From Candidatus Methanoplasma glyptotermitis (GTDB lineage Archaea > Thermoplasmatota > Thermoplasmata > Methanomassiliicoccales > Methanomethylophilaceae), in NCBI GenBank assembly GCA_031267895.1, contig JAIRYF010000007.1, forward strand, positions 1 to 62,978: a stretch of DNA of 62,978 nt, written 5' to 3'. The translations under genes and the position numbers were made by a program. Below the pieces are notes generated by a model. It saw nothing but the letters and a program-made list of their open reading frames with translations. It was not told where the DNA came from and ran no database searches. This document shows, piece after piece, positions 7,873 to 18,046 of the stretch (positions are counted from its first letter, which is position 1; every line of letters starts with the position of its first letter).

Positions 7873-8787
7873 ATGGCAAAAAGAGATCTGATATCAGTAC
7901 TGGATATGAAGGACGAATGGCCGGACCTCGTCGACCTGTCCATCAAACTCAAAAGAGAACGCGGCAGTCATAATGCGCCGCTTGAAGGAAAGACGCTCAT
8001 CATGATGTTCGAGAAGCCTAGCACCAGAACAAGGATCTCTTTCGATGTGGCCATAACCGAACTCGGAGGGCATGCTCTGTACATAGATGTGTCCAAGATG
8101 CAGATGGGTCACGGGGAAACCGTTGAGGACACGGCAAAAGTCATGAGCCGGTTCGCTCACGGCATAATGTACCGCGCCTACGACTACAAGATGATGGACA
8201 GGATCGGAGAGGTGGCGACTATACCAGTCATAAGCGGTCTCGATAACCTGGAACATCCGTGCCAGGCCCTCGCGGACATGGTCACGATAAAGGAGAAAAA
8301 AGGCTCTTTCCGCGGCAGGAAACTGGTTTATCTGGGAGACGGCAACAACGTGTGCAATTCCCTTCTTTATGCGAGTGCGATAATGGGTCTGGATATGATA
8401 GCATGCTGTCCTGCAACAAGGATGCCGAATGCGGAGATAATGCTGGGTGCCGCACGCATCGCCGATGCCAATGGAAGCAGGATAATCGCATCTCACGATC
8501 CGTCGGAGGCTTGTAAGGATGCCGATATACTCTACACGGATACGTGGATATCGATGGGCGACGATACTTCCGAGGAGAAGGCAATGAAACTCTTCAAAAT
8601 GTACCAGATAAACTCCGAACTTCTGTCGATAGCGAAGAAGGACTGCGTTGTGATGCACTGTCTTCCCGCCCACAGAGGACAGGAGATATCAGCAGAGGTC
8701 ATGGACGGTCCGCAGAGTATAGTCTTCGATCAGGCGGAGAACCGTCTGCATGCCCAGAAGGCTGTTCTGTATACTCTTCTCAGATGA
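7873..8787 (+). CDS. argF: Ornithine carbamoyltransferase
   Basis: Joins carbamoyl phosphate and ornithine to citrulline in arginine biosynthesis, in the cytosol as a trimer or higher oligomer. The 304 residues carry the carbamoyl-phosphate motif STRTR at 50-54, the HPCQALAD loop near 128 (ornithine carbamoyltransferase rather than aspartate type), and HCLPAHRG near 262 with the catalytic cysteine. Length is normal for the family. Start ATG 7873. Its last 8 bases overlap the convergent DHH nuclease gene. Confidence 0.95.
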   Translation: MAKRDLISVLDMKDEWPDLVDLSIKLKRERGSHNAPLEGKTLIMMFEKPSTRTRISFDVAITELGGHALYIDVSKMQMGHGETVEDTAKVMSRFAHGIMYRAYDYKMMDRIGEVATIPVISGLDNLEHPCQALADMVTIKEKKGSFRGRKLVYLGDGNNVCNSLLYASAIMGLDMIACCPATRMPNAEIMLGAARIADANGSRIIASHDPSEACKDADILYTDTWISMGDDTSEEKAMKLFKMYQINSELLSIAKKDCVVMHCLPAHRGQEISAEVMDGPQSIVFDQAENRLHAQKAVLYTLLR

Positions 8788-10195
8788 TCTGAGAAGAAAC
8801 GAGATCCTCCGCGATATCTAGGAACTCCTCTTCTTTGCCGCCGGGTATCGTGGCTCCGGCGGCAATACTGTGGCCTCCGCCGTGGCCCCCGACCCTCTCC
8901 GAGGCTGTCTTCATTACGAATGAGAGGTCAAGACCGCGGTCGGTAAGGGTGCGTGCGGCTCTGGCAGACACTTTCACGCCGTCGTCAGCCTCTGCAAATG
9001 CAAATATAGGAAGTTCTTTTCTGGCATCTCCAGAGTTCAGAAGTATTCCGGCGACTATACCGACAACAGTCTCCCGAATTTCCGGACCCGCGTCGAAATA
9101 CTGTACGAATCTCCGCTCCCTCAGGAGACGGTTTTCTTTCACGTAACCGATAGCGGCAGAGATATTCCGTCTGTGATCCGAACGGTTCTTTTCGGCATCA
9201 TCCAGTGCGGTCAGGTCTCCCATGCATATTTTGAGGCCTGTAGCGGCGTCATCATATCTTCCGCACGAGTTCAGAACGGTCGCGAACTCTTTTGCATCTC
9301 TGAGTCCCGTGCTGCGGCCGAATTTTGTTATGGTATAGACTTCTCCGAACAGCCTTTTTCTCGAATCCGGGTCGCTGACCATAGACAGCAATCTATCAGA
9401 AGCGGTTTTTCTCTCGTCTGCGGTAAGATCGCTCCATGTTCTGATCCTGCCGCCGTCTCTGAGAGGTATGTTCAATTCGGAAAAAAACGCATTGCTCCCG
9501 GAACTGCTGTCGCTTATCCCGGGTACACAGGGATCATTGCCATACTGCAGGAACTGAACGAGGGATCTGCAGTCTCTTCCGAAGAACCTTATGTCTTCCT
9601 CTGCAGTAACATCACCTGCGGATACCGCTTCCTCCAATATGGCTCTGTTGTAACTTACGAGTCTCGATTCTCCGGCATCCTGAATATCGCCGATCGCACC
9701 GATGACCGCAAGGAAAGCCAGATCGGTATTCTTCGGATCTATCGTTTTCGACAGAAGATACGTCATACCGGCACCCGAAACCTCATACGATCCGGATATG
9801 CCGTATGTATGGGGGTTGAGGTGGCATATATCATGAAAATCTTCGAGGAACGTCTGTTTGTTCCTCCATTTCGTATCGGGAACGTGATGATCCGTAATGA
9901 CTATACCGGATCTTTTGAACTCGGAAAGATAGGCACTCCCCAAATCGCATATCCAAACAGCATCTTCCCCTGATCCGTTGACTTTGGCGATGGTATCTTC
10001 GGTGATCTTCTTTTCGAATACCATAGTGAACTTCTTGCCGAGCCTTTCCAGCGTGGATGACGCAATGCCTCCCGACGCGATGCCGTCGGCATCTATGTGG
10101 GTTATGACAAGGACGCTGTCCGCCGATTTTATCATCGCCGAGGCTTTACTCAGGTCCTTCAGCAGCCTGTCGCAGAAAACGGTGCACTCATCCAT
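8780..10195 (-). CDS. DHH-DHHA1 phosphoesterase, archaeal RecJ/GAN-like single-strand nuclease
   Basis: A 471-residue protein of the archaeal RecJ-like (GAN/RecJ) group, members of which associate with GINS at the replisome and digest single-stranded DNA or RNA. Motif I is ITHIDADGIASG near 31-42, motif III is the DHH of VITDHHVPD near 108-116, and the C-terminal DHHA1 domain ends with GGHGGGHSIAAGA. I chose the ATG at 10195 (MDECTVF...) because the nine extra residues in the tracked frame add nothing conserved. Converges with argF, overlapping by 8 bases. Could alternatively act as a nano-RNase-type phosphodiesterase; sequence alone does not settle this. Confidence 0.85.
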   Translation of the reverse strand: MDECTVFCDRLLKDLSKASAMIKSADSVLVITHIDADGIASGGIASSTLERLGKKFTMVFEKKITEDTIAKVNGSGEDAVWICDLGSAYLSEFKRSGIVITDHHVPDTKWRNKQTFLEDFHDICHLNPHTYGISGSYEVSGAGMTYLLSKTIDPKNTDLAFLAVIGAIGDIQDAGESRLVSYNRAILEEAVSAGDVTAEEDIRFFGRDCRSLVQFLQYGNDPCVPGISDSSSGSNAFFSELNIPLRDGGRIRTWSDLTADERKTASDRLLSMVSDPDSRKRLFGEVYTITKFGRSTGLRDAKEFATVLNSCGRYDDAATGLKICMGDLTALDDAEKNRSDHRRNISAAIGYVKENRLLRERRFVQYFDAGPEIRETVVGIVAGILLNSGDARKELPIFAFAEADDGVKVSARAARTLTDRGLDLSFVMKTASERVGGHGGGHSIAAGATIPGGKEEEFLDIAEDLVSSQII

Positions 10196-10222
10196 TTGTG
10201 TTTTACCGGACAGGCATCGCAA

Positions 10223-10617
10223 AACAATTGGAAATAACTATTGCGGAGAACACCGCCGTGTACGGCGGCAGTCTCTGCTGTTTTTGAACCGAACCGCGTT
10301 CTGCTGCCGAGACCGCTGCTGCAGACAGAATCTGCACCAGTAAGACCGCAGCCATCAGAAACCCAACACATATGTACAGATTACTCTGTGTTTTATGGTG
10401 ACAGGTGCAACCGCCCCGTACAATTCGTCGTATAGGTTTGTTTTGCGCAACCGATCAACTCATATAGCCATATCCGCAAAAGAATCTGCAATGATTGTAC
10501 GGATCAGGTTCTCTTTGAAAGAGGACCTATGAATATATATACAACATATGCCGGTGCGCGGTATATTGTCGCATACCTCATGAAGGCAGCGCATTAAAAC
10601 GAGAAGGTGTGAAACTT
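10223..10617. other. Intergenic region with promoter of the first surface-protein gene
   Basis: About 395 bases between the DHH gene and the surface-protein operon. Contains a GC-rich hairpin (CACCGCCGTGTACGGCGGC near 10252) and, further right, the TATA box listed separately. No gene seen. Confidence 0.5.
10531..10543 (+). promoter_or_regulatory. TATA box of surface-protein operon
   Basis: GAATATATATAC, an archaeal TATA-type box preceded by purine-rich GAAAGAGG (BRE-like). Expected transcription start near 10565, leaving a leader of about 50 nt with the AGAAGGTG ribosome-binding site before the ATG at 10618. Confidence 0.6.
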
Positions 10618-12770
10618 ATGAAAGTGAAACCACTGATAGGACCCTCTTTTCCGGTGAAGACTCACACGGGGGGGGGGGGAATTATAATTTCCCCCGTCGC
10701 CTGAATATAACTGTCTTATTCGCTGTTGCTTTGTTTCTCGCAGCGGCTTTCTTTTTGATACATGCGGAAACTGACGAGTCTGATGCCGCTGATTTCTTGG
10801 ACTCGGGTATAAGTTACACGACCGACGGAATGCCGGCAGGAGAAGTGTCCGTCAAAGGCTGGTGGGGCGGCGCAGCGACCGAGATTATAATACCGCCAAC
10901 AGTGGAGAACGGCGGGTCAACATACAGCGTAACGTCCATAGGCGACGGTGCATTTGGAAGCAACAGCTATGTCGAATCCATCGAAATACCCAACAGCGTA
11001 ACGTCCATAGGACATTCGGCATTCCAACTCTGCACTAATCTGAAATCTATCGAAATACCAGGCAGCGTAACGTCCATAGGTACAGGAGCATTCTATAACT
11101 GTTCCCGGCTCGAGTCCGTCAATATACTAGGCAACAGCCTGACCAAGGTTGCCGATTCCGCGTTCAGCTCGTGTCCGTTCAAATTCGTCAACATACCGGA
11201 CAGCGTGACGGAAATCGGCAACCTTGCATTCTTTTACTGCAGCTTTCTGGAATCCATCGATCTGCCCAGCGGTCTGAAGAAGATCGGAGACGATGCATTC
11301 AGCAACTGCCAACGCCTGGAATCTATAGCCATACCCAGTGGCGTGACATCCATTGGTACCAGGGCATTTGCCAATAACGGTCTGACATCTGTTACCATAC
11401 CGGATAGTGTGACTTCCATCGGTACAGAGGCATTCGCCAATTGTGGCAGTCTTACATCCATTACCATACCGGACAGTGTGACAAATATCAGCAGCGGAGC
11501 ATTCGCTAACTGCAGTTCCATCGAAACTATGATCGTAACGGGTGAACTCGTCAGCGGAGATACTCTCGCATCTGGTGTAGTAGATTTGTATTTCACCAAA
11601 GGCAAGCAAATGAAGCTGCCGGGCGCAACCAAGACTGTAGTGTCTCTGACGCTCAGAGATATCAGCAGTGCAGATTACAGTCCCGATGATCTCGACGGCA
11701 AAGGCGGTATCGGAGGAAGTACAGAAAGGAAACTCAAGCTCAGTGATGCCAAATTTGTTTGGAATTGGGCTTTATCGAAATGGGAATCTGTTTATTCCGT
11801 TTCGGGGGTTCTCACTGTAACCGGCGGATCGGCATCCGCCGGAGGCAAGACAGTCTCCCTGATATATCTGGCGCGGATCTATGACGCAGTTACCGAAGCT
11901 GACGGCAGCTATACCATAGAGAATGTGCCGAAAGGTGCGTTTGGCGACATAACTATCGCCGTCGGAGGGTATGCACAGATGGCGACTCCTTCCGTTACGC
12001 CGCTTGCGGCAGATGTAACTGGGAATAATATTACTATTGTCGCCGTATACACTGTGATCTTCACAAAGGGAACGGGTATCAGTGAATTCGCATACATAAT
12101 CAACGGCGGTTTCCCAATTGGATATACCGAATCGTTCTCAGTGAAGCACGGCGACAGTCTGAGAGCAATAGCCCTGCCATCGGAAGGATATGTATTCAAA
12201 ACATGGTCTGGATATTCGGGTTCTTCAAGTAATCCGTTAATAGTGTCTGCAGTGTCGGGAGACATATCTCTGACGGCATCCGCTTCGCAGATACCCGTAC
12301 CCGTTCCATCGTCTACTTCGGATACTTATTACAGCATTACGTTCAGTTCCGGTTCTTATTATACGGTATACGATACAAAAGGTCCTGTATCCTCACCGAT
12401 AACTGTTACGGAAGGAGGAAGCCTTACATTCAGAGTACAGACATCCGAAGGATATTCTGTATCTTCTCCGGTTATTTCCGGAAATGCAAAGATTACTCCT
12501 CAGACCGACGGATGGTACAGGATATCCGAAATACATTCGGATATTCACGTTAACGTAACCGTATCCGCATACAGTGATTCCGGGGAAGGACCCGGAGAAG
12601 GTTCGGGAGACGGAGACGGCAGCGGAAACGGATCCGAAGAAAACTCCGGTAGCCGCGGGTCTCACTCGGTTCTCATAATTGCAGTGTTGCTTGTCTGTGT
12701 TTTAGCGATAGGAATTATTTTGTTCTTCCTCAAGCGCAGGAAGGACGACGAGGAAGAGGACGGCAGATGA
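10618..12770 (+). CDS. BspA-like leucine-rich surface protein, poly-G phase-variable, OUT of frame here
   Basis: Cell-surface protein of about 717 residues if in frame. Start ATG 10618 follows an AGAAGGTG ribosome-binding site. A 12-G tract (10668-10679) puts the ATG frame into a TGA shortly after; with 13 or 10 G it would read THTGGGGNYNFPRRLN and continue into the long frame listed from 10731. Order: basic tail, poly-Gly, signal-anchor helix (VLFAVALFLAAAFFLIH), SDA exit motif, about eight BspA/LRR_5 repeats (SIGxxAFxxCxxLxSxxIPxSVT), a carboxypeptidase-regulatory-like beta domain, a beta domain shared with the next two genes, a Gly/Ser linker, and one C-terminal helix with KRRKDDEEE. Probably an adhesin. 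First gene of a two-gene operon (36 bp to the next ATG). Confidence 0.85.
10668..10679 (+). repeat. 12-G homopolymer tract, phase-variation site (OFF)
   Basis: Twelve G directly before AATTATAATTTCCCCC, 48 bp into the gene. With this length the ATG frame ends at TGA in GTCGCCTGA. One extra G or two fewer would restore the surface-protein frame. Confidence 0.8.
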
Positions 12771-12805
12771 TTCCGTTCTGAATGATGGCAGCGAGGTGTA
12801 AAATC

Positions 12806-15631
12806 ATGAGTACGAGATCTTTGAAAAAGTCAATTCCTTCGGGAAAAACAACACACAGGGGGGGGGGGAATTATAATTTCCCCCGTAACCTGAATGTAGC
12901 TATCATATTCGCTGTTGCTTTGATTACTGCAGCGGCATTCTTTGTAATACATAATGAACCCAATGGATCGGACGCCGCCGGCGGAAGCGCGGGTGACAGT
13001 GTGACATGGGACGTTGTGGGTGATACCCTTACTATATCCGGCACCGGTGGTATGTATGTCTACGGTTTAGATGAGTCACCGTGGCAAAGCTATAGATCTA
13101 GCATAAAGAATATTGCCATAACAGGGAGTGTAACGTCCATTTATGGGTTCGATCGCTTGAATGTCAAATCCGTGACCATACCAAACAGCGTGGTGACCAT
13201 CGGCGATCATGCATTCTATAACTGCATTAGCCTCACCTCCGTGACCATAGGCAGCAATGTGGAAACCATCGGCGATAGGACATTCTACGGCTGCACTGGT
13301 CTCACCTCCGTGACCATACCAAACAGCGTGGTGACCATTGGCGATAGGGCATTCTACAGTTGCACCGGCCTCACCTCCGTGACCATAGGCGGCAATGTGG
13401 AAACTATCGGCAAGGGTGCATTTGAAGGCTGCACCGGCCTCACCTCCGTAACTATACCGAATAGCGTTATAACCCTTGGACAGGCTGAAGCATTTGCTGA
13501 ATTTGGTGTATTCAAAGACTGCACTGGTCTCACCTCTGTGACCATAGGCAGCAATGTGGAAACCATCGGCGGTAGGGCATTCTATGGCTGCACCGGCCTC
13601 ACCTCTGTGACCATAGGCAGCAATGTGGAAACTATCGGCAATAGTGCATTTGAAGGCTGCCGATTACTCAAGTCCATAGTTATACCGGACAGTGTGACGG
13701 TCATAAGCGAGAGTGCATTCTCTGGTTGCTACTTACTCGCATCCGTAACCATTGGTAGCAATGTGAAAAACATCAGCCATAGTGCATTTAGTGGCTGCCG
13801 ATTACTCGAGTCCATAGTTATACCGGACAGTGTGGAAATCATTGGCACTGGTGCATTCAGCGGCTGCACCAGCCTCGAATCTGTAGTCATACCTGATTCT
13901 GTACTTGATATCGGAAATTATGCATTTCAAAGCTGCAGCAGTCTTGTATCTGTGACGGTCACCAGAGAATTTACTGAAGAATACCTGCCAGGAGTAATAG
14001 AGCGTTGTTTCAATGCAGAAGCAGCCTGGGCACTTCCAGGACAGAGTAGCGCAACGGTAATGAGTTTAACTTTGGAGGATATCAGCTCACTGGAATACGA
14101 TCCGAACAACACCGATGGCCTAGGGGGCATAGCCGGAGACGATGGAAGAAGATTAGTCTATAGTGATGCGGAATTCGTGTGGGACGCTCCGTTTGATCTG
14201 CCAGCGAGGTGGGGATACTCAGTGCTTGGAACCCTTACGGTAATCGGAGGATCTGCTTCCGAGGAAGGTGTGACCATAACTCTCACGCACGGGGCCAGAG
14301 AATACACCGCAGAGACTGGACCGGACGGTGTGTATGCCGTAAGAGGTCTGCCTGTTGGTACGGAAGGAGACATAACGGCAGAGATAACAGGATATCATCA
14401 GACGATCACGCCGTCGGCATCCCCACTCTCAGGCAGTGTAGAGGAGAAGGACCTCACGCTTGAAATCGACACGTACAAGGTATCCGGTACCCTCACGGTA
14501 AACGGAGGATCCGCATCCAACGTCGGAGTTACGGTATCTCTGGGAACTTCGGGACTGTACACTGCAGTCACAACAGCAGGCGGAGCCTATGAGATAAACG
14601 GAGTTCCTTACGAAACGTCCGGAAAAATAACAGCAACCATATCGGGATACACTCAAACAGTGACTCCAAGTGTGACCTCCATCTCCAATGATCAAAGTGG
14701 TATGGATCTTACCTTGGTCGTTGCGTACAAGGTATCCGGTACCCTCACGGTAAACGGAGGATCCGCATCCAACGTCGGAGTGGAAGTGTACCTGGGAACG
14801 CTGCATGCAACAACGGCAGCAGGCGGAGCCTACACCATAACGGGAGTTCCCCACGGAACGACTGAGAACATAACCGCAACGATAACGGGATACACTCAGA
14901 CCGGTACCGCGTCCGTAACAGCAATCGCGGCCGACGCGACCGGCAAGAACATTACGCTGGAATATACTGCACCGGCACCTGCCACGCCGTCTGCTGCACA
15001 GTATTATTACCGTGTTACGTTCGATTCCGGTCCCAACTATACAGTATATGTCAATGGCTCTCCTGTATCTTCTGCTATAACAGTCGCGGAAGGAGAGATT
15101 CTTGTTTTCTTCCTACAGGCAACTGAGGGATATTCAGTATCTCCTTCCGTTGTTTCCGGAAATGCAGAGATTACTGTTCAGGCTGACGGACGGTATAAGA
15201 TATCTGGCATACACTCGAACGTACATGTAACCCTGACAGCGACATTGGGAAGCGGTTCCGGCGGAGGGCACAATGACAGTAATGATGGCAGTTCAGACAG
15301 CACAGACACTGATGGCGAATGGGCCGTGCTCAACCTAGTGTGTGCGATCATTGCGATATGTGCAGGCATCATTGTAATCGCAGCCGGAAGGAACCATTTG
15401 GAAGAAAATGCGAGGAAAATAGGATCGAAGACAGCCGGTACCCTGAGAGCAGCACCGTTTATCCTGGGAATAGCATCAATGGTTGTTTTCTTCCTGACCG
15501 AAGATGTGAGTCTTAATCCAGTGGCAGCGGATGCCTGGACTGTACCGATGTTTATTCTTCTGATGTGTGCACTTGTACTCGCAGCAATCGGTCTCAGGCC
15601 ACAAAAGATCCGGAAAACCGATAAACACTGA
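12806..15631 (+). CDS. BspA-like leucine-rich surface protein, poly-G phase-variable, IN frame
   Basis: A 941-residue surface protein. I place the start at ATG 12806, behind GAGGTG at the same spacing as in its neighbours, not at the tracked 12782. With 11 G the frame is open: TTHRGGGNYNFPRNLN, then signal-anchor helix VAIIFAVALITAAAFFVIH and the GSDAA exit motif. About twelve BspA/LRR_5 repeats cover roughly 85-390 (repeated SLTSVTIGSNVETIG), followed by three carboxypeptidase-regulatory-like beta domains (GTLTVNGGSAS), the shared beta domain (SGIHSNVHVTLTA), and a C-terminal region of four hydrophobic helices instead of the single anchor of its neighbours. Last gene of the operon; hairpin terminator after the stop. 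Likely adhesin or host-contact protein. Confidence 0.9.
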   Translation: MSTRSLKKSIPSGKTTHRGGGNYNFPRNLNVAIIFAVALITAAAFFVIHNEPNGSDAAGGSAGDSVTWDVVGDTLTISGTGGMYVYGLDESPWQSYRSSIKNIAITGSVTSIYGFDRLNVKSVTIPNSVVTIGDHAFYNCISLTSVTIGSNVETIGDRTFYGCTGLTSVTIPNSVVTIGDRAFYSCTGLTSVTIGGNVETIGKGAFEGCTGLTSVTIPNSVITLGQAEAFAEFGVFKDCTGLTSVTIGSNVETIGGRAFYGCTGLTSVTIGSNVETIGNSAFEGCRLLKSIVIPDSVTVISESAFSGCYLLASVTIGSNVKNISHSAFSGCRLLESIVIPDSVEIIGTGAFSGCTSLESVVIPDSVLDIGNYAFQSCSSLVSVTVTREFTEEYLPGVIERCFNAEAAWALPGQSSATVMSLTLEDISSLEYDPNNTDGLGGIAGDDGRRLVYSDAEFVWDAPFDLPARWGYSVLGTLTVIGGSASEEGVTITLTHGAREYTAETGPDGVYAVRGLPVGTEGDITAEITGYHQTITPSASPLSGSVEEKDLTLEIDTYKVSGTLTVNGGSASNVGVTVSLGTSGLYTAVTTAGGAYEINGVPYETSGKITATISGYTQTVTPSVTSISNDQSGMDLTLVVAYKVSGTLTVNGGSASNVGVEVYLGTLHATTAAGGAYTITGVPHGTTENITATITGYTQTGTASVTAIAADATGKNITLEYTAPAPATPSAAQYYYRVTFDSGPNYTVYVNGSPVSSAITVAEGEILVFFLQATEGYSVSPSVVSGNAEITVQADGRYKISGIHSNVHVTLTATLGSGSGGGHNDSNDGSSDSTDTDGEWAVLNLVCAIIAICAGIIVIAAGRNHLEENARKIGSKTAGTLRAAPFILGIASMVVFFLTEDVSLNPVAADAWTVPMFILLMCALVLAAIGLRPQKIRKTDKH
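12858..12868 (+). repeat. 11-G homopolymer tract, phase-variation site (ON)
   Basis: Eleven G followed by AATTATAATTTCCCCC; the reading is AGG GGG GGG GGG AAT TAT, in frame with the ATG at 12806. Same position relative to the signal-anchor helix as in the two neighbours. Confidence 0.8.
14472..14781 (+). repeat. Identical 58-bp direct repeat inside the second surface-protein gene
   Basis: Positions 14472-14529 and 14724-14781 are identical (from CGTACAAGGTATCC to CGTCGGAGT), 252 bp apart, i.e. exactly 84 codons. They encode the start of successive carboxypeptidase-regulatory-like domains, so recombination between them would delete or add one whole domain in frame. Confidence 0.85.
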
Positions 15632-15663
15632 GAGACGGAACACGTACGGAAACCCATTCATAA

Positions 15664-15692
15664 AGCCGCAGGCATCCCTGCGGCTCTTTCAT
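15664..15692 (+). terminator. Hairpin terminator after the second surface-protein gene
   Basis: Perfect 9-bp stem AGCCGCAGG / CCTGCGGCT (15664-15672, 15677-15685) with a 4-nt loop, followed by CTTTCATTCC. Confidence 0.75.
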
Positions 15693-16002
15693 TCCATTTC
15701 CTTCATTAATGCTGTGTCATGAATCCGAGAATATGCAATGACAACACACGGATTTGGTACATGCACATGTGCGGACACGATGCCAAGACACACGATCCAA
15801 CCCCCTGCATGACGGCGTTGGCCGTATCATATCAGGATCGGCACAAACCGATCTGGGAAAAAGTCAGATCCGATAAAGGTACCGGCAATGCAGGAGTACT
15901 TATCCTATATGGTCCGGACATACTGGGTGAATTATATATCCGAGTGTGCAGATGCACTGCGTGCCGTAATATGCGGCAATCTCACAATAAGGAGAAAAAT
16001 TC
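15693..16002. other. Leader region of the third surface-protein gene
   Basis: About 310 bases. A TATA box AATTATATATC at 15930-15940 lies 63-73 bp upstream of the ATG at 16003, which has the ribosome-binding site ATAAGGAG. Frame 15719-16006 has no signals and is not called. Confidence 0.55.
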
Positions 16003-18005
16003 ATGAACATGAAATCTTCAAAAGGAGTCCTTTCTTCCTCCAAGGTCAAACACAGGGGGGGGGGGGAAATTATAATTTCCCCAGCCGTCTGAATATAACT
16101 GTATTATTTGCTGCTACTCTGTTTCTCGCAGCAGCATTCTTTGTAACGTATTCCGAACCTGATGAGTCGGATGCATACGGAGATCCGACTTTTAGTTTTA
16201 CCCTTGACTCTGTCAATTACAAAATCTCCGGTTCGAATGTGAATGTAGTCGGATGGGAAAACGGTATATCTGCCGATCTTGAAATACCGGTGACCGTTAT
16301 CCAAAATGAAATACAGTACACAGTGACATCCATAAACCTTCAGGCATTCTCCGGTTGCAACATCCTGAAAACCGTGACGATACAGGGTAACGTGGGAACC
16401 ATTGGCAACTCTGCATTCGCCAGTTGCACCAACCTGATATCTGTTGTCATACTGAACAGTGTGACAACCATCGGCAATCAGGCATTCTTCAACTGCGGAA
16501 ACCTTGAAACCGTGACGATAGGCGGTAACGTGGGAAATATCGGCAACAATGCATTTGATAGATGCACCAACCTCGGAAACGAGGCGGTAAAGGCGATACT
16601 TAAGGGTGTGACAACCATCGGCAATAGTGCATTCAGCACTTGCACCAGTTTGGTATCCGTTACAATACCCGACAGCGTAACATCTATCGGCAACAATGCA
16701 TTCGCCAATTGCGATGCCCTTGAAACAGTGACTATAGGTGGTAGAGTGGAAAAAATCGACAGCTCTGTATTCTCCCACTGCACCAATCTGGAATCCATAG
16801 TCATACCTAGCAGCGTGACAACAATTAGCACCGGCGCATTTGCATCCTCTAGCCTTAAGTCCGTCACAATACCCGACAGCGTGACATTCTCGAGTGGCTA
16901 TGGCCAAGGTGCATTCTATGGATGTGCAAACCTGACATCTGTGACGGTAACAGGCGTACTTGATGGAGAGGGAAAAACAGTTGCAGGCGGAATAATAGAT
17001 ACATATTTCAAAAAGGGAAAGGACTGGAAACTGCCCGGAATGTCCGACCCCACTCCCATAAAATCTCTGACTCTGAAAGACATAAGTTCCCTGGATTACG
17101 ATCCCGATAACGAAAACGGAGGCATAGCAGGAGACGAAGGAAGAGAACTGTATTACAGCAACACCAAGTTTACTTGGAATACAGAGGATTCAAAATGGGA
17201 TGTCAGCACATATACTGTAACTCTCGGAAAGGGAACAGAAGGAATCTGCGGTTTTGAATACAGTACCGTCGGCAGCATCGGTCCTGCCGTTACTGTAAAC
17301 GAATCCTTTACCGTGAACCATGGAGATACTGTCATCATAACCGCTCTGCTCTCGGAAGGATACGAGTTCGTCTCGTGGTCGGGATACCCGGAGTCTTCGG
17401 AACAGAATCCCGAAGAGAATCCGTTAACCGTACCGTACGTATCCGAAAACATATCCTTAACGGCATATGCTTCTCTCATACCTGTTCCTACGTCTGCTTC
17501 GGATACGTTATACCTTATCGTATTCGATTACGGCGATTACGGTTCCGGCTGTACCGTATACGTTAACGGTTCTCCGGTACCGTTATCATCTTCACAGGTA
17601 ACCGTAACGGAAGGAGAGAATCTTATCTTCGCGGTGAGTACACCAGAAGGATATACTGTATATCCTTCCGTTGTTTCCGGAACCGCAGATATAACTCTTC
17701 AGGCAGACGGACGTTACAGATTATCGGATATACGTTCCGATATCCGTATCAGCATAACCGTAAACACAGTATCCGGAGACGGCAGCATCGGAAACGGTTC
17801 AGGAGACAGTCCGTACGGTAACGGAATAGGCCGCGGCGGCACAGACAGCACAGGTAACGGCGGCGGTTCGGGAAACGAAAGTAATTCAACCAGAGGCTCC
17901 GGAAATGATGGCATACCCGCTTGGGTTCCCGTTCTCCTAGTCTTAGCGTTTCTCACCTGTATTGCAGCATTTTTGATCGTGAAACGCAGTAAGAACAGAC
18001 AATGA
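16003..18005 (+). CDS. BspA-like leucine-rich surface protein, poly-G phase-variable, OUT of frame here
   Basis: Third tandem paralogue, about 667 residues if in frame. The natural start is ATG 16003 behind ATAAGGAG; from it the 12-G tract leads to GAA ATT ATA ATT TCC and a TGA a few codons on, so this copy reads OFF. With 13 or 10 G it would give HRGGGGNYNFPSRLN and join the long frame. The ORF-track start at 15888 only appears because that frame happens to be open; it lacks a ribosome-binding site. Order: signal-anchor helix (TVLFAATLFLAAAFFVTY), ESDA exit motif, about nine BspA/LRR_5 repeats, an InlB-like beta domain with VSWSGYPESS, the shared beta domain (SDIRSDIRISITV), Gly/Ser-rich linker, and one C-terminal helix (VPVLLVLAFLTCIAAFLIV) with a basic tail. 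Terminator follows. Confidence 0.85.
16055..16082 (+). repeat. 12-G tract joined to a perfect 20-bp palindrome (OFF)
   Basis: Twelve G at 16055-16066. The last four G belong to the palindrome GGGGAAATTATAATTTCCCC (16063-16082). The same element, one A shorter on the left arm, follows the G tract of both neighbouring genes. Confidence 0.85.
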
Positions 18006-18046
18006 GGGGAACCGACAACCCAGAGCCTGTTACGAAATAAACACAA

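Noticed and set aside
10668-10679. Possibility that the poly-G length is only a sequencing error
   Set aside because: It cannot be excluded from one sequence, so it is kept as a caveat; but five tracts of 11-12 G at equivalent or regulatory positions in 63 kb are themselves abnormal, and error-prone tracts are also biologically slippery.
15888-16002. ORF-track start at 15888 for the third surface protein, which would make the gene in frame with 12 G
   Set aside because: No ribosome-binding site or signal-peptide-like N-terminus there, it starts before the likely transcription start (TATA at 15930-15940), and the ATG at 16003 has both a good site and matching position in the two paralogues.
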